Below the pieces are notes generated by a model, which was not told the DNA's origin, searched no databases, and was given only the letters and a program-made list of their open reading frames with translations. The position numbers and the translations under genes were made by a program. A stretch of 64,000 nucleotides of DNA from an uncultured Clostridia bacterium (GTDB lineage Bacteria > Bacillota > Clostridia > Oscillospirales > Ruminococcaceae), in assembly GCA_945876755.1 (NCBI GenBank), contig CAMCPM010000005.1, positions 1 through 64,000 on the forward strand, written 5' to 3'. Position 1 is the first letter of the stretch; each line of letters begins with the position of its first letter. Positions 19,881-27,586 of the stretch are shown here, piece by piece.

Positions 19881-19909
19881 ATTATACATACCATTGACTT
19901 TAACGTCAA
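19881..19909 (-). promoter_or_regulatory. Promoter of lacZ
   Basis: On the minus strand TTGACG (19904-19909) and TATAAT (19881-19886) are exactly 17 bp apart. Its -35 box overlaps the inverted repeat ATTGAC/GTCAAT (19893-19898 and 19905-19910), which also contains the -35 of the divergent promoter, a natural site for joint control. Confidence 0.75.
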
Positions 19910-19922
19910 TAAATGATATTAT
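19895..19922 (+). promoter_or_regulatory. Promoter of the divergent AraC-type gene
   Basis: TTGACT (19895-19900) and TATTAT (19917-19922) are 16 bp apart. It overlaps the lacZ promoter head to head, so the two should compete. Confidence 0.6.
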
Positions 19923-19957
19923 CATAATATAACAATATGAATATGAAGGTGAATTTT

Positions 19958-20767
19958 TTGTTTTTCTGTGACTACCCTATCCTGCGGACCGAAAAGGAGC
20001 TTCCGCTGTTTCTTGTAAATATGGGGCAGCAGCATTGTCAGGATCATATAACCAGACCCGAAGGATATCCCTGTCCGCAGATATTATTCTGCACAAAGGG
20101 CAGCGGAACGCTTCTTCTGGACGGAGATATAATACACATTCCGCCCTTTACAGCTATTTATATGCCTGCATTTCATCCGCATGAGTATTACCCCAACGAA
20201 GATGTTTGGGATATTCATTGGGTAGTACCATCAGGGTATGCCGCAGAGGATATCCTGAAGCATTTCGGACTTTCACAACCGAAGATATTTGAGCTTAAAG
20301 AGGTCAGAATGCTTGAGCATATTTTCAGAAAAATGCACGAAGCTATACGGGCAGACAGCGTTTTCGGGAACTACAGAGCTTCGGGATATTTATACGATTT
20401 TCTCATTGAGTTTTATCGTCTTACTTCCTCATCGGGAGTATCGGGAGCGCCGAACTCCGCATTGATGAAAGCCATAGATCATATCAATTTTAACTTTGCT
20501 TCACAGATAACAATGGACGACCTTTGCGCTGTGTCGGGCGTATCAAAGCAATATCTTTGTCTGCTTTTCAGGCAAAATCTTGGCACACGTCCTATGGAAT
20601 ATATCGCCAAGCGCCGCATACAAGCGGCAAAGGAGCTGCTGACAGGCTCGGACAAAACAATTGAAGAAATAGCCGAGGAAACAGGCTTCTGCGGCAGCAG
20701 CTATTTTTGCAAGCTTTTCAAGAGATATGAAGGGATAACCCCTTCCCAGTTCAGGAATGTTAAATGA
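19958..20767 (+). CDS. AraC family transcriptional regulator (beside lacZ)
   Basis: About 269 residues. The N-terminal cupin-like sugar-binding domain has FCTKGSGTLLLDG and MPAFHPHEYYP. The C-terminal AraC double helix-turn-helix (about residues 165-265) has VSGVSKQYLCLLFRQ, IEEIAEETGFCGSSYFCKLF and TPSQFR. I prefer TTG 19958, which has AAGGTG six bases upstream; ATG 19937 is only about eight bases from the predicted transcript start. It is divergent from lacZ and is its probable galactoside-responsive activator. Confidence 0.8.
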   Translation: MFFCDYPILRTEKELPLFLVNMGQQHCQDHITRPEGYPCPQILFCTKGSGTLLLDGDIIHIPPFTAIYMPAFHPHEYYPNEDVWDIHWVVPSGYAAEDILKHFGLSQPKIFELKEVRMLEHIFRKMHEAIRADSVFGNYRASGYLYDFLIEFYRLTSSSGVSGAPNSALMKAIDHINFNFASQITMDDLCAVSGVSKQYLCLLFRQNLGTRPMEYIAKRRIQAAKELLTGSDKTIEEIAEETGFCGSSYFCKLFKRYEGITPSQFRNVK

Positions 20768-20786
20768 TTTTGCATATGTGCATCAA

Positions 20787-20830
20787 AAGCGGCAGCCGTT
20801 AATTGTACGGTGCCGCCTTAACATTTTTTT
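20787..20830 (+). terminator. Terminator of the AraC-type gene
   Basis: A GC-rich stem with one bulge (about 20788-20798 with 20807-20817) is followed after TTAACA by seven T (20824-20830). Confidence 0.65.
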
Positions 20831-20867
20831 ACAATATAAATTAACAATATGTGCAAAATATATGGTA

Positions 20868-20896
20868 TTGACAAGAAAATATTTCTATGTTATAAT
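20868..20896 (+). promoter_or_regulatory. Consensus promoter of the ABC-2 exporter operon
   Basis: TTGACA (20868-20873) and TATAAT (20891-20896) with a 17-bp spacer match the consensus perfectly. Such a strong promoter before a terminator is typical of attenuated operons. Confidence 0.9.
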
Positions 20897-20913
20897 GCAA
20901 ATACAATTTTTTT

Positions 20914-21073
20914 GAAAGGAGGCTTCACAATGAGATTCGTAAAGAATACTACAGTACAAATAATTTTACATAGAAAAAGAGAAGCCTGTCCTTTCGGAGT
21001 AATGCCGTGCTGACACTGCACGCTGTAATACTGTCGATATGCCGTCGGAGCTTTTCCGGCGGCTTTTTGTTTT
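20914..21073 (+). promoter_or_regulatory. Leader-peptide attenuator of the ABC-2 exporter operon
   Basis: The leader ribosome site and following bases (20914-20926) can pair with 20981-20995 over 13 bp with a two-base bulge. Downstream, GCCGTCGGA (21041-21049) and TCCGGCGGC (21055-21063) form a 9-bp stem followed by TTTTTGTTTT, an intrinsic terminator. ATGCCGT in the terminator's 5' arm is repeated at 21002-21008, offering a competing partner. The exporter gene begins 16 bases after the T tract. The arrangement fits ribosome-mediated attenuation, as in drug-inducible exporter and resistance genes. The inducer is unknown. Confidence 0.65.
20930..21013 (+). CDS. Putative leader peptide, 27 aa
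   Basis: ATG 20930 is seven bases after GAAAGGAGG, a near-perfect ribosome site. The frame (MRFVKNTTVQIILHRKREAC, then PFGVMPC) ends at TGA 21011-21013, 27 bases before an intrinsic terminator. It has no signal peptide or known domain. The basic stretch HRKRE and the CPFG segment lie where the mRNA pairs back to the ribosome site, so ribosome position would govern folding. A regulatory role in the mRNA is more likely than a free peptide function. Confidence 0.6.
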   Translation: MRFVKNTTVQIILHRKREACPFGVMPC

Positions 21074-21088
21074 GTAAGGGGGAATTTG

Positions 21089-21880
21089 ATGAAAACATAT
21101 CTTTATATCGCAAAGCTGCGAATGCAGACTATGCTTGCGTACCGCATGGAGGTTTTGACCTACACTATAATGCAGGCGCTTATAATGCTTTCGGTAGGAT
21201 TTTTCTGGAAAGCCGCATACGGAGGCACACAAGTCGCTCACGGCGTAACGGGCAATTCTATGATAACCTACACCGTCATATCCGCACTTATGGGTTCGCT
21301 GTACTATATGGGCGTTGAGGACAGGATATCCGATGCGGTAAAAACGGGCAGCATTGCAACAGACATGATAAAGCCCGTAAACCTGTTCGGTATGTATCTT
21401 GCGGAAGATATGGGCAATCTTGTGATATGCTTTTTCCGCAGCACGCTACCCATTTTTATTGTAGCACTGGCAATATTCGGTCTGCCCGTACCTGCTTCGC
21501 CGCAGCATTTATTGTTATTTGTTCCAAGCTTTGCTTTAGGCTACGGCATAAATTGGACCTTTTCCGCACTGTTTGCCATGATAGCCTTTACCGCCATTGA
21601 CCTTGGTCCTGCGTTTTCAGTAAAGTACCATTTCGTAAATATGCTTTCGGGCGCAATGATACCGATATGGTTCTTTCCTGCATGGCTGCGAACGGCGGTA
21701 AACTGCCTGCCTTTTGTGTATATGTTCCAGACTCCGCTTGGCATTTACATAGGCAAGTACGATATAAGTGAGAGCATACGCGCGCTTGGCATACAAGCTG
21801 TATGGCTTACGGTACTGACGGTCATAGTTATTATTGCCCAGAAGCGTATCGAAAAGCGCGTGCTTGTACAAGGAGGTTGA
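21089..21880 (+). CDS. ABC-2 type exporter permease 1
   Basis: A 263-residue membrane protein with about six segments, of the uncharacterised ABC-2 permease group COG4587. ATG 21089 follows AAGGGGG; a TTG directly before it is in frame. It is the first structural gene behind the attenuator and overlaps no other gene; the next begins four bases after its stop. With its neighbours it forms a permease, permease, ATPase export system that could remove drugs or other amphiphiles. Confidence 0.8.
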   Translation: MKTYLYIAKLRMQTMLAYRMEVLTYTIMQALIMLSVGFFWKAAYGGTQVAHGVTGNSMITYTVISALMGSLYYMGVEDRISDAVKTGSIATDMIKPVNLFGMYLAEDMGNLVICFFRSTLPIFIVALAIFGLPVPASPQHLLLFVPSFALGYGINWTFSALFAMIAFTAIDLGPAFSVKYHFVNMLSGAMIPIWFFPAWLRTAVNCLPFVYMFQTPLGIYIGKYDISESIRALGIQAVWLTVLTVIVIIAQKRIEKRVLVQGG

Positions 21881-21884
21881 TACG

Positions 21885-22697
21885 ATGAAAAAACTGCGAC
21901 ACTATCTGTCAGTGGCGCTGCTTTCGGCAAGGCTGTCTATACAGTCATGCTTTGAATATCCTGCGGCGTTTATCGGCTGGCTCATATCAAACCCGATACA
22001 ATTTCTTGTAGCCTTTGCAACGATACGCTTCGTTGTAATGGAATTCAACGACCTTGCAGGCTGGGACTACAAGCAGCTGGCATTTCTCTACGGCGTATCA
22101 ATTTTAAGCCACGGTCTGTCAGTTATATTCTTCTCCAAGACATGGTGGATGGGCTATCAGATAATCCACGGCGAGCTTGACAGGCTCCGTCTGCGGCCTA
22201 TGAATACGCTGTTCCAGTTTCTTCTGGGCGAGCTTAACATCTTCGGCATAACCGACCTTATCCCCGGTATTATACTTTTCATCTACGGCTGTTATGCGGT
22301 AGATTTCCGCTGGACATTATACAACACCTTATGTATGATATGTACCGTTATCGGCGCGACATTTCTCCGCGGAGGCATATATCTTATCCTCGGCTCACTT
22401 ACATTCTGGAGCAAAAGCCCCATGCACATCTCAGGCTTTATGCAGGAGATCTTCAACCGTACAAATATGTACCCGCTTACAATGTATCCCAGAATTGTAC
22501 AGATCATATTTACATTTGTACTGCCTGTCAGCTGGGTATGCTTTTATCCTGCCACGGAATTTCTCGGCAAGGATTCCATGATAACCCTGCCTTACGGTAT
22601 GCCGTTCATTACACTGGCAATAGGTATCCTGCTTTTTGCAATATCCTGCCGTGTATTCCGTGCAGGCTTCACACAGTATGAGAGCGCAGGCTCGTAA
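21885..22697 (+). CDS. ABC-2 type exporter permease 2
   Basis: A 270-residue membrane protein with about six segments, of the COG3694 ABC-2 permease group that accompanies COG4587 partners. AAGGAGG at the end of the previous gene lies before ATG 21885. The hydrophilic stretch GELDRLRLRPMN near residue 90 is typical of this group. The two permeases probably form a heterodimer driven by the ATPase encoded next. Confidence 0.8.
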   Translation: MKKLRHYLSVALLSARLSIQSCFEYPAAFIGWLISNPIQFLVAFATIRFVVMEFNDLAGWDYKQLAFLYGVSILSHGLSVIFFSKTWWMGYQIIHGELDRLRLRPMNTLFQFLLGELNIFGITDLIPGIILFIYGCYAVDFRWTLYNTLCMICTVIGATFLRGGIYLILGSLTFWSKSPMHISGFMQEIFNRTNMYPLTMYPRIVQIIFTFVLPVSWVCFYPATEFLGKDSMITLPYGMPFITLAIGILLFAISCRVFRAGFTQYESAGS

Positions 22698-22726
22698 TAA
22701 ACATAATACAGATAGGAGGACACAAT

Positions 22727-23704
22727 ATGCCTGTTATAGAAGTAAATCATCTTGTAAAACAATTTAAAACGGTAAAAAAAGAAAAGGGTCTGAAGGGCGC
22801 TGTTAAGGGACTTTTCAAGGCGGAGAAAAAGATTGTCACCGCCGTAAACGACATAAGCTTTTCCATTGAAAAAGGCGAGATAGTAGGCTACATCGGACCA
22901 AACGGTGCAGGCAAAAGCACAACTGTAAAAATGATGTCGGGCATACTTTCCCCTACATCGGGTGAAATACTTATCAACGGCATTTCTCCCGAAAAGGACA
23001 GAAAATCCGTTGTAAAGCAGCTTGGCGTTGTATTCGGTCAGCGCACTCAGCTTTACTGGGATCTCCGTCTTGGCGAAAGCTTTGAGCTGCTTCGCCGCAT
23101 ATACAATGTGGATGACGATACCTTCAACCGCAATATGAAAATGATGGACGATATATTGAACATCAGCAGCATTATTGATACGCCCGTCCGTCAGCTTTCT
23201 CTCGGTCAGCGCATGAGAGGCGACCTTGCGGCTGCAATGCTTCACTCCCCCGATGTGCTTTTCCTTGACGAGCCGACTATCGGTCTGGACGTTGACGCCA
23301 AGCACGCCATACGCCGCTTTATCAAGGAGATAAATGCGGAACGTCAGACTACGGTCATCCTCACCACTCACGACCTTGGCGATATACAGGAGCTTTGCAA
23401 GCGTATTATCATTATAAACAACGGTGTTATTATGGAAGACGGCTCCCTTGACCATATTGCAGACCGTATAGCACCATACCGTCAGCTAATTGTTGAATTT
23501 TACAGCGAGCACAAAATTCCTCACCCAAAGGCGGAGATAATCAAATCCGAAGGCGCACAGACGGTATACCGCTTCCGCAAGGACGAAATAACTGCCGCCG
23601 AGCTTATGAGCGATATCGGCAAGCAAGCTAAAATAAAGGATATCCGCCTTGAAGAAGCAAACATTGACGATATTATAAGAATAGCTTATAATACCAAGTC
23701 ATGA
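22727..23704 (+). CDS. ABC-2 type exporter ATP-binding protein
   Basis: A 325-residue ATPase of the COG4586 group. Walker A GPNGAGKSTT is near residue 62, Q-loop VFGQRTQLYWDL near 102, signature LSLGQRMRGDLAAAML near 160, Walker B VLFLDEPTIGLD near 178 and switch His in LTTHD near 212. The insertion near residues 15-40 (KKEKGLKGAVKGLF) is typical of the group. The gene order here, permeases first and ATPase last, differs from the usual ATPase-first order. An intrinsic terminator follows. Confidence 0.85.
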   Translation: MPVIEVNHLVKQFKTVKKEKGLKGAVKGLFKAEKKIVTAVNDISFSIEKGEIVGYIGPNGAGKSTTVKMMSGILSPTSGEILINGISPEKDRKSVVKQLGVVFGQRTQLYWDLRLGESFELLRRIYNVDDDTFNRNMKMMDDILNISSIIDTPVRQLSLGQRMRGDLAAAMLHSPDVLFLDEPTIGLDVDAKHAIRRFIKEINAERQTTVILTTHDLGDIQELCKRIIIINNGVIMEDGSLDHIADRIAPYRQLIVEFYSEHKIPHPKAEIIKSEGAQTVYRFRKDEITAAELMSDIGKQAKIKDIRLEEANIDDIIRIAYNTKS

Positions 23705-23825
23705 TCTGCTTAAAGACTTTCCGTTTGCTGAAAAGGTTCGGAAAAGTATGCACTCGTTATGATAAAACAGATGCGATGTGTTAGCCTTTTATTCACTTTG
23801 CTTGTATTCCTGTTTGGCAAAAAAT

Positions 23826-23864
23826 AATCCGCCGATTAATGCATAAACCGGCGGATTCTTTTTT
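23826..23864 (+). terminator. Terminator of the ABC-2 exporter operon
   Basis: AATCCGCCG (23826-23834) pairs with CGGCGGATT (23849-23857) and is followed by CTTTTTT. Confidence 0.9.
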
Positions 23865-23947
23865 CTGCTGAATACAATTATAATTCTGTAGAAGAACTCG
23901 TTAGGAAATATTATTTTGTAACGAAACAAAAAGGATATGTATATACA

Positions 23948-24397
23948 TTATTCCGACATCTCCAAAACTCTGCTCTGAAATGATTTCAGCTCGGAATTCA
24001 ACTGTTTTGCAAGTTTAATGTCAAGCAGCCATGCTATCACATAAACAAGGACAAAAATAATAAATACCGAAAGAGCAAAGCTTGCCGTAAGAGCGATATT
24101 TTCAGGTTCAAGACTTTTTGAGCCAAGACCGAAGAAAATGAGTATGACCTCGATAGAGATAAGCTGCAGCAGTTCTCTTACAATATGCTGCTTTAAGGTA
24201 AGTTCTTTTTTTGAGTACATACAAAGCATAGGCACAAGTGCAATAGCTGCATATATAAGGGGCGAAAGAAAAGCGTCATATCCGAAGCGTTCATCGGGAC
24301 GGAAAATTTCTCCCAAAATAAATGTTGCTGCGTTAATAAGCGTCACTATAACAAAATACAGCGACATCACAGATTTAAGATGTTCCTTAAAGCTCAT
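23948..24397 (-). CDS. DUF3021 family membrane protein
   Basis: A 149-residue protein with four hydrophobic segments (about residues 10-30, 45-60, 75-95 and 103-125) and a charged C-terminal tail. This fits DUF3021, a family almost always found beside a LytTR regulator. Its ATG overlaps the regulator's stop (ATGA). In LytTR regulatory systems of streptococci the membrane protein restrains the regulator, so it is the presumed antagonist of the neighbouring gene product. Confidence 0.75.
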   Translation of the reverse strand: MSFKEHLKSVMSLYFVIVTLINAATFILGEIFRPDERFGYDAFLSPLIYAAIALVPMLCMYSKKELTLKQHIVRELLQLISIEVILIFFGLGSKSLEPENIALTASFALSVFIIFVLVYVIAWLLDIKLAKQLNSELKSFQSRVLEMSE

Positions 24398-24840
24398 GTT
24401 TCATCACCCCTCAATGTTTTTTTCAGGTCAGACACATATTTGCGTGAGATGATAACTTCCTCGCCGTTTGAAAGCACTGCGCTGAAACGTCCGCCCAGAG
24501 CAGGCTTTACAGAGTTTATTTTCATCAGATTTACAAGTGAGGCTTTGGATATTCGCAGAAAATGCTTAGGCTTCAGAATATCCTCAAGCTCGTATATCCT
24601 CTGTTTTGACTCGTACACCTTTGATGATGTGTAAATAAACGTCCTGTTGTCCACAGACTCGATGTACATTATATCCGAAACGGCTATAGCGTACTGTCTG
24701 CCCTCAAGCGATCCGGTCAGCTGCCCCTGCCTTGACCTTACAAAGGCGGCTATCTCCCGTACCGAGTCCGTTTCCTTGTGGCAGCGTATATCCACAAGTT
24801 CATTTTCATCTTCGGGTATCCTGCTTATCTTAACGTCCAT
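24394..24840 (-). CDS. LytTR-domain transcriptional regulator
   Basis: A 148-residue regulator without a receiver domain. The C-terminal LytTR DNA-binding domain (about residues 45-148) has VSDIMYIESVDNRTFIYTS, FLRISKASLVNLMKI and VIISRKYVSDLKKTL. I start it at ATG 24840, one base after the stop of the upstream hydrolase gene; the ribosome site is weak, suggesting coupling. With the DUF3021 protein it forms a LytTR regulatory system. Its likely targets are the direct repeats at 26285-26317 before the first gene of this operon. Confidence 0.85.
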   Translation of the reverse strand: MDVKISRIPEDENELVDIRCHKETDSVREIAAFVRSRQGQLTGSLEGRQYAIAVSDIMYIESVDNRTFIYTSSKVYESKQRIYELEDILKPKHFLRISKASLVNLMKINSVKPALGGRFSAVLSNGEEVIISRKYVSDLKKTLRGDET

Positions 24841-24841
24841 A

Positions 24842-26215
24842 TTATGATATGTCGATACATTCCTGTACACTAAATTCACCCTTTTCTTTCAGAAAGCTGT
24901 CGAAAAATTCAAGTGTTATCCTGTTTACAGTCATCATACATTCGGAAGAATCAACCGTGCCAGTTCCAAGCATTTTCGCAAGTGGAGGAGCATACATAGG
25001 CAGGTCTGTATAATTCATGTGACCCGTTCCCGGAATGTACGTCCTGTAACCGCATACGGCATTATCGTGAACGATATTATTTGCATATGGCACATCGGTT
25101 TGCCTTGCTTCCTCTGCGGAGAAATGATGCTCCTCATTATCAAAGGATAAAAGCGGCGTTGTATATGGCTCGTCGATAACGATATCCCGTCCGTTTTCAA
25201 CGCCTGTTACCTCGCCCAGCATTGTGCCGTCAAGGTCGATTACCGCGCCGATGTCGCTTCTTGTTCTGCCCATTGATACCGCTGCGGCGCCGCCGAGAGA
25301 ATGACCCATAACGCCTATCTTGTCTGTATCCGTCATAGAAAGAGCAGTGATGATATTCTCATTCTGTTCAGTTTCTGCGTACCAATATTCGGGAAGCGCA
25401 TTTTCTCCTGCCGCCGACTTAACTGAATCTATGACAAAGTTAATATCGTCGGAGCGTAGCTTCAGCCATTCCGAGGATAATTCAAATATAGTCTCCTCGG
25501 GAACGTCCCCGGAATTTATTGCCATAACGTCGTTCAGGAATGAGGGGGCGGCGATTATGGTATTGCCGCTTGTATCCGTTGTAAAAAGTGAATGATACGG
25601 ATGCTCTGTGCTGATTACAACATAGCCGTTTGACGCAAGCTCTGCATATGTGGAATAATTGCTCTGATAATATCCGAATGCGCCGTGTGAAAAGATTACA
25701 AGCGGAAACTTTTCGCCCTCTGCGGCATTGGCAGGATAATAGAAATAAACCGGTACCTCACGCTTTGAACCGTCCGATTCAAATTCTTCTATTCTGTTGT
25801 CGTCAATGAGAATAGCATTTGCTTCCGCAACATCATATGCTCCCGAAACGGGCAGTCCGCTGTAATCGGATATAACAAATGAAGGTATCAGGCTGACGGA
25901 TATAAGAAGCACCGAAAGCAATGCGCTTATTATCATCGCTGTGGGGTGCTTAGGTTTTTCCTCTTTGTTTCTGATTATCAGCATACCGATAAAAGCTATG
26001 ATAATGCGGAGCATTAACAGGATAAACAGCCCCATAAAGCGGAAGCTCATATCTATCCCGGGAGCAATGAGCATTATAAGAAATAATCCCAGCTGTCCTG
26101 CATTGCAGATAAGTCTGCCGGTCTGCCAGCCCTTTTTATCCGCATGACGGCTGATCGCCGTGAATGCAAAGGCTGCTTCAAAAACGCATAATAAAATAAG
26201 TAAGATAGTATTCAT
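24842..26215 (-). CDS. Membrane-anchored alpha/beta hydrolase (PAF-acetylhydrolase-like)
   Basis: A 457-residue protein. Four or five hydrophobic segments occupy residues 1-135, then a hydrolase domain follows with oxyanion region VIFSHGAFGYYQSN, nucleophile GHSLGGAAAV near residue 320 and a late His in GTGHMNYTD. This resembles platelet-activating-factor acetylhydrolase and dienelactone-hydrolase relatives. AAAGGAG precedes ATG 26215. It is the first gene of an operon with LytTR and DUF3021, and the promoter carries LytTR-like repeats, so it is both upstream of and probably controlled by them. The substrate is unknown; lipid or peptide esters are possible. Confidence 0.75.
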   Translation of the reverse strand: MNTILLILLCVFEAAFAFTAISRHADKKGWQTGRLICNAGQLGLFLIMLIAPGIDMSFRFMGLFILLMLRIIIAFIGMLIIRNKEEKPKHPTAMIISALLSVLLISVSLIPSFVISDYSGLPVSGAYDVAEANAILIDDNRIEEFESDGSKREVPVYFYYPANAAEGEKFPLVIFSHGAFGYYQSNYSTYAELASNGYVVISTEHPYHSLFTTDTSGNTIIAAPSFLNDVMAINSGDVPEETIFELSSEWLKLRSDDINFVIDSVKSAAGENALPEYWYAETEQNENIITALSMTDTDKIGVMGHSLGGAAAVSMGRTRSDIGAVIDLDGTMLGEVTGVENGRDIVIDEPYTTPLLSFDNEEHHFSAEEARQTDVPYANNIVHDNAVCGYRTYIPGTGHMNYTDLPMYAPPLAKMLGTGTVDSSECMMTVNRITLEFFDSFLKEKGEFSVQECIDIS

Positions 26216-26244
26216 TGTAAATCTCCTTTTCTGTTGATATTTTG

Positions 26245-26273
26245 AGTATATCAGCATAAAATCGGAGATTCAA
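26245..26273 (-). promoter_or_regulatory. Promoter of the hydrolase-LytTR-DUF3021 operon
   Basis: On the minus strand TTGAAT (26268-26273) and TATACT (26245-26250) are 17 bp apart. Confidence 0.65.
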
Positions 26274-26284
26274 GCTTTTGATAT

Positions 26285-26317
26285 GTGAAATGCAATTATC
26301 CGCCGTGAAATGCAAAT
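26285..26317 (-). promoter_or_regulatory. Direct repeats, probable LytTR binding sites
   Basis: GTGAAATGCAA occurs at 26285 and again at 26305, exactly 20 bp apart, twelve bases upstream of the -35 box. Two direct repeats about two helical turns apart, on the upstream side of a promoter, is the arrangement used by LytTR activators. Confidence 0.65.
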
Positions 26318-26421
26318 GACCTTATTTTATTATAATTTATCGGGGCAGGATTTGTCAATGAAAACAGATTTTCTGCTCAAAAGAAATTTAGTTCATTGCA
26401 AAATATTTAAATCATCGTGAG

Positions 26422-26450
26422 TTGCAATGCCAATTATTTTGTGTTATACT
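26422..26450 (+). promoter_or_regulatory. Promoter of the second AraC-type gene
   Basis: TTGCAA (26422-26427) and TATACT (26445-26450) are 17 bp apart. The leader contains a TTGCCGA/TCGGCAA hairpin (about 26479-26515) without a T tract. Confidence 0.65.
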
Positions 26451-26595
26451 GATATTCATTGGAATTATGAAGAATAAATTGCCGAGAAAACTTTGGTATA
26501 TGCTGTTTTTCGGCAATAGAGTCCATAATTTAATTTGAGATCAGCATCAGACTTACAGCAACAGAAATGATTTATATTAAAACAGGAGATTAAGC

Positions 26596-27423
26596 ATGAC
26601 TAAAGCAATATATCCGGTTATCGGAAAACAAATAGAATTGCCGTTTTATCTTACAGGCATAGGTGTGTCTGACCCTGAAATTCATGTTGTAAGAAGTACG
26701 GGACTTTCCTCACATCAGTTTCTTTTCACCTCATCGGGCTCCGGGGTACTGTACGTTGACGGAAAGGAATATCCTCAGGGAAAAGGCTCGTTATTTTATC
26801 TTGCTCCCGGCAAGCCGCACGAATATCGTCCTGTGAACGGCAGCTGGGTAACGAACTGGCTGGTGTTCCGTGGGAAGCATTCCGATGAGCTTATGCAGAA
26901 CATTGGCTATAAAGGATTTGCATACGCCTCTTGCTGCAATACAGAACGGTGTGAAAAAATATTCCGCAGGATATTTTCCGCTGCCGAGGACCCTGTAAAC
27001 GGCGGAGAAAATACGTCCGTTCTGGTTTATGAGTATATCCTTGCCGCCCGTGAGACAATGTTTTTCACCTGCAATGACAGCAACAGCAGAAAAAGCAATA
27101 TTGTAAAGAAAGCCTTGATGTACATTGACGAAAATTATATGCAGGATATTGCCATTGAAACACTGGCAGGTCTGTCGGGAATATCGGTTCAGCATTTCTG
27201 CCGTGTTTTTAAGGCGGAAACATTAATGCGTCCTTTGGAATATCTTGCAAGGCGGCGTATATCGGAAGCCAAAGCGCTTCTTTCAAATACAGACCTTGAA
27301 ATAGGCGAGATAGGCAGATTGGCAGGCTATCCCGACAGAAATTATTTCAGCATAGTATTTCGCAGACTTGAGGGAGTATCACCAAGGGAATACCGAAGAA
27401 ATAAAGGGTCTTCGGTCATATAA
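26596..27423 (+). CDS. AraC family transcriptional regulator (upstream of GH59)
   Basis: A 275-residue regulator. The N-terminal cupin has FTSSGSGVLYVDGKEY and LAPGKPHEY. The C-terminal AraC domain (about residues 175-270) has LSGISVQHFCRVFK, EIGEIGRLAGYPDRNYFSIV and SPREYRR. ACAGGAG lies before the ATG. A terminator follows, and the GH59 glycosidase and MATE genes lie downstream on the same strand, so it probably controls them in response to their substrate. Confidence 0.85.
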   Translation: MTKAIYPVIGKQIELPFYLTGIGVSDPEIHVVRSTGLSSHQFLFTSSGSGVLYVDGKEYPQGKGSLFYLAPGKPHEYRPVNGSWVTNWLVFRGKHSDELMQNIGYKGFAYASCCNTERCEKIFRRIFSAAEDPVNGGENTSVLVYEYILAARETMFFTCNDSNSRKSNIVKKALMYIDENYMQDIAIETLAGLSGISVQHFCRVFKAETLMRPLEYLARRRISEAKALLSNTDLEIGEIGRLAGYPDRNYFSIVFRRLEGVSPREYRRNKGSSVI

Positions 27424-27441
27424 TAAAAAATAACGATTTTC

Positions 27442-27471
27442 AGCCGAAGCGTATGAACGTTTCGGCTTTTT
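27442..27471 (+). terminator. Terminator after the AraC-type gene
   Basis: AGCCGAAGCG (27442-27451) pairs with CGTTTCGGCT (27458-27467) with one G-T pair, and TTTTCG follows. Confidence 0.85.
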
Positions 27472-27586
27472 CGTGATTGCTCAATGTTCAAATTTTAATA
27501 ATATGCAAAATATTTTATATTGACCGAGACGGTACATAGAGTTATAATTGTTTACAAGAAATCAGCAGTCAGAGGAGAATGTGAAA

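Noticed and set aside
22592..23455. A 287-codon minus-strand frame over the ABC-2 ATPase gene
   Set aside because: The plus strand has every ABC ATPase motif in one frame. The antisense product has no domain.
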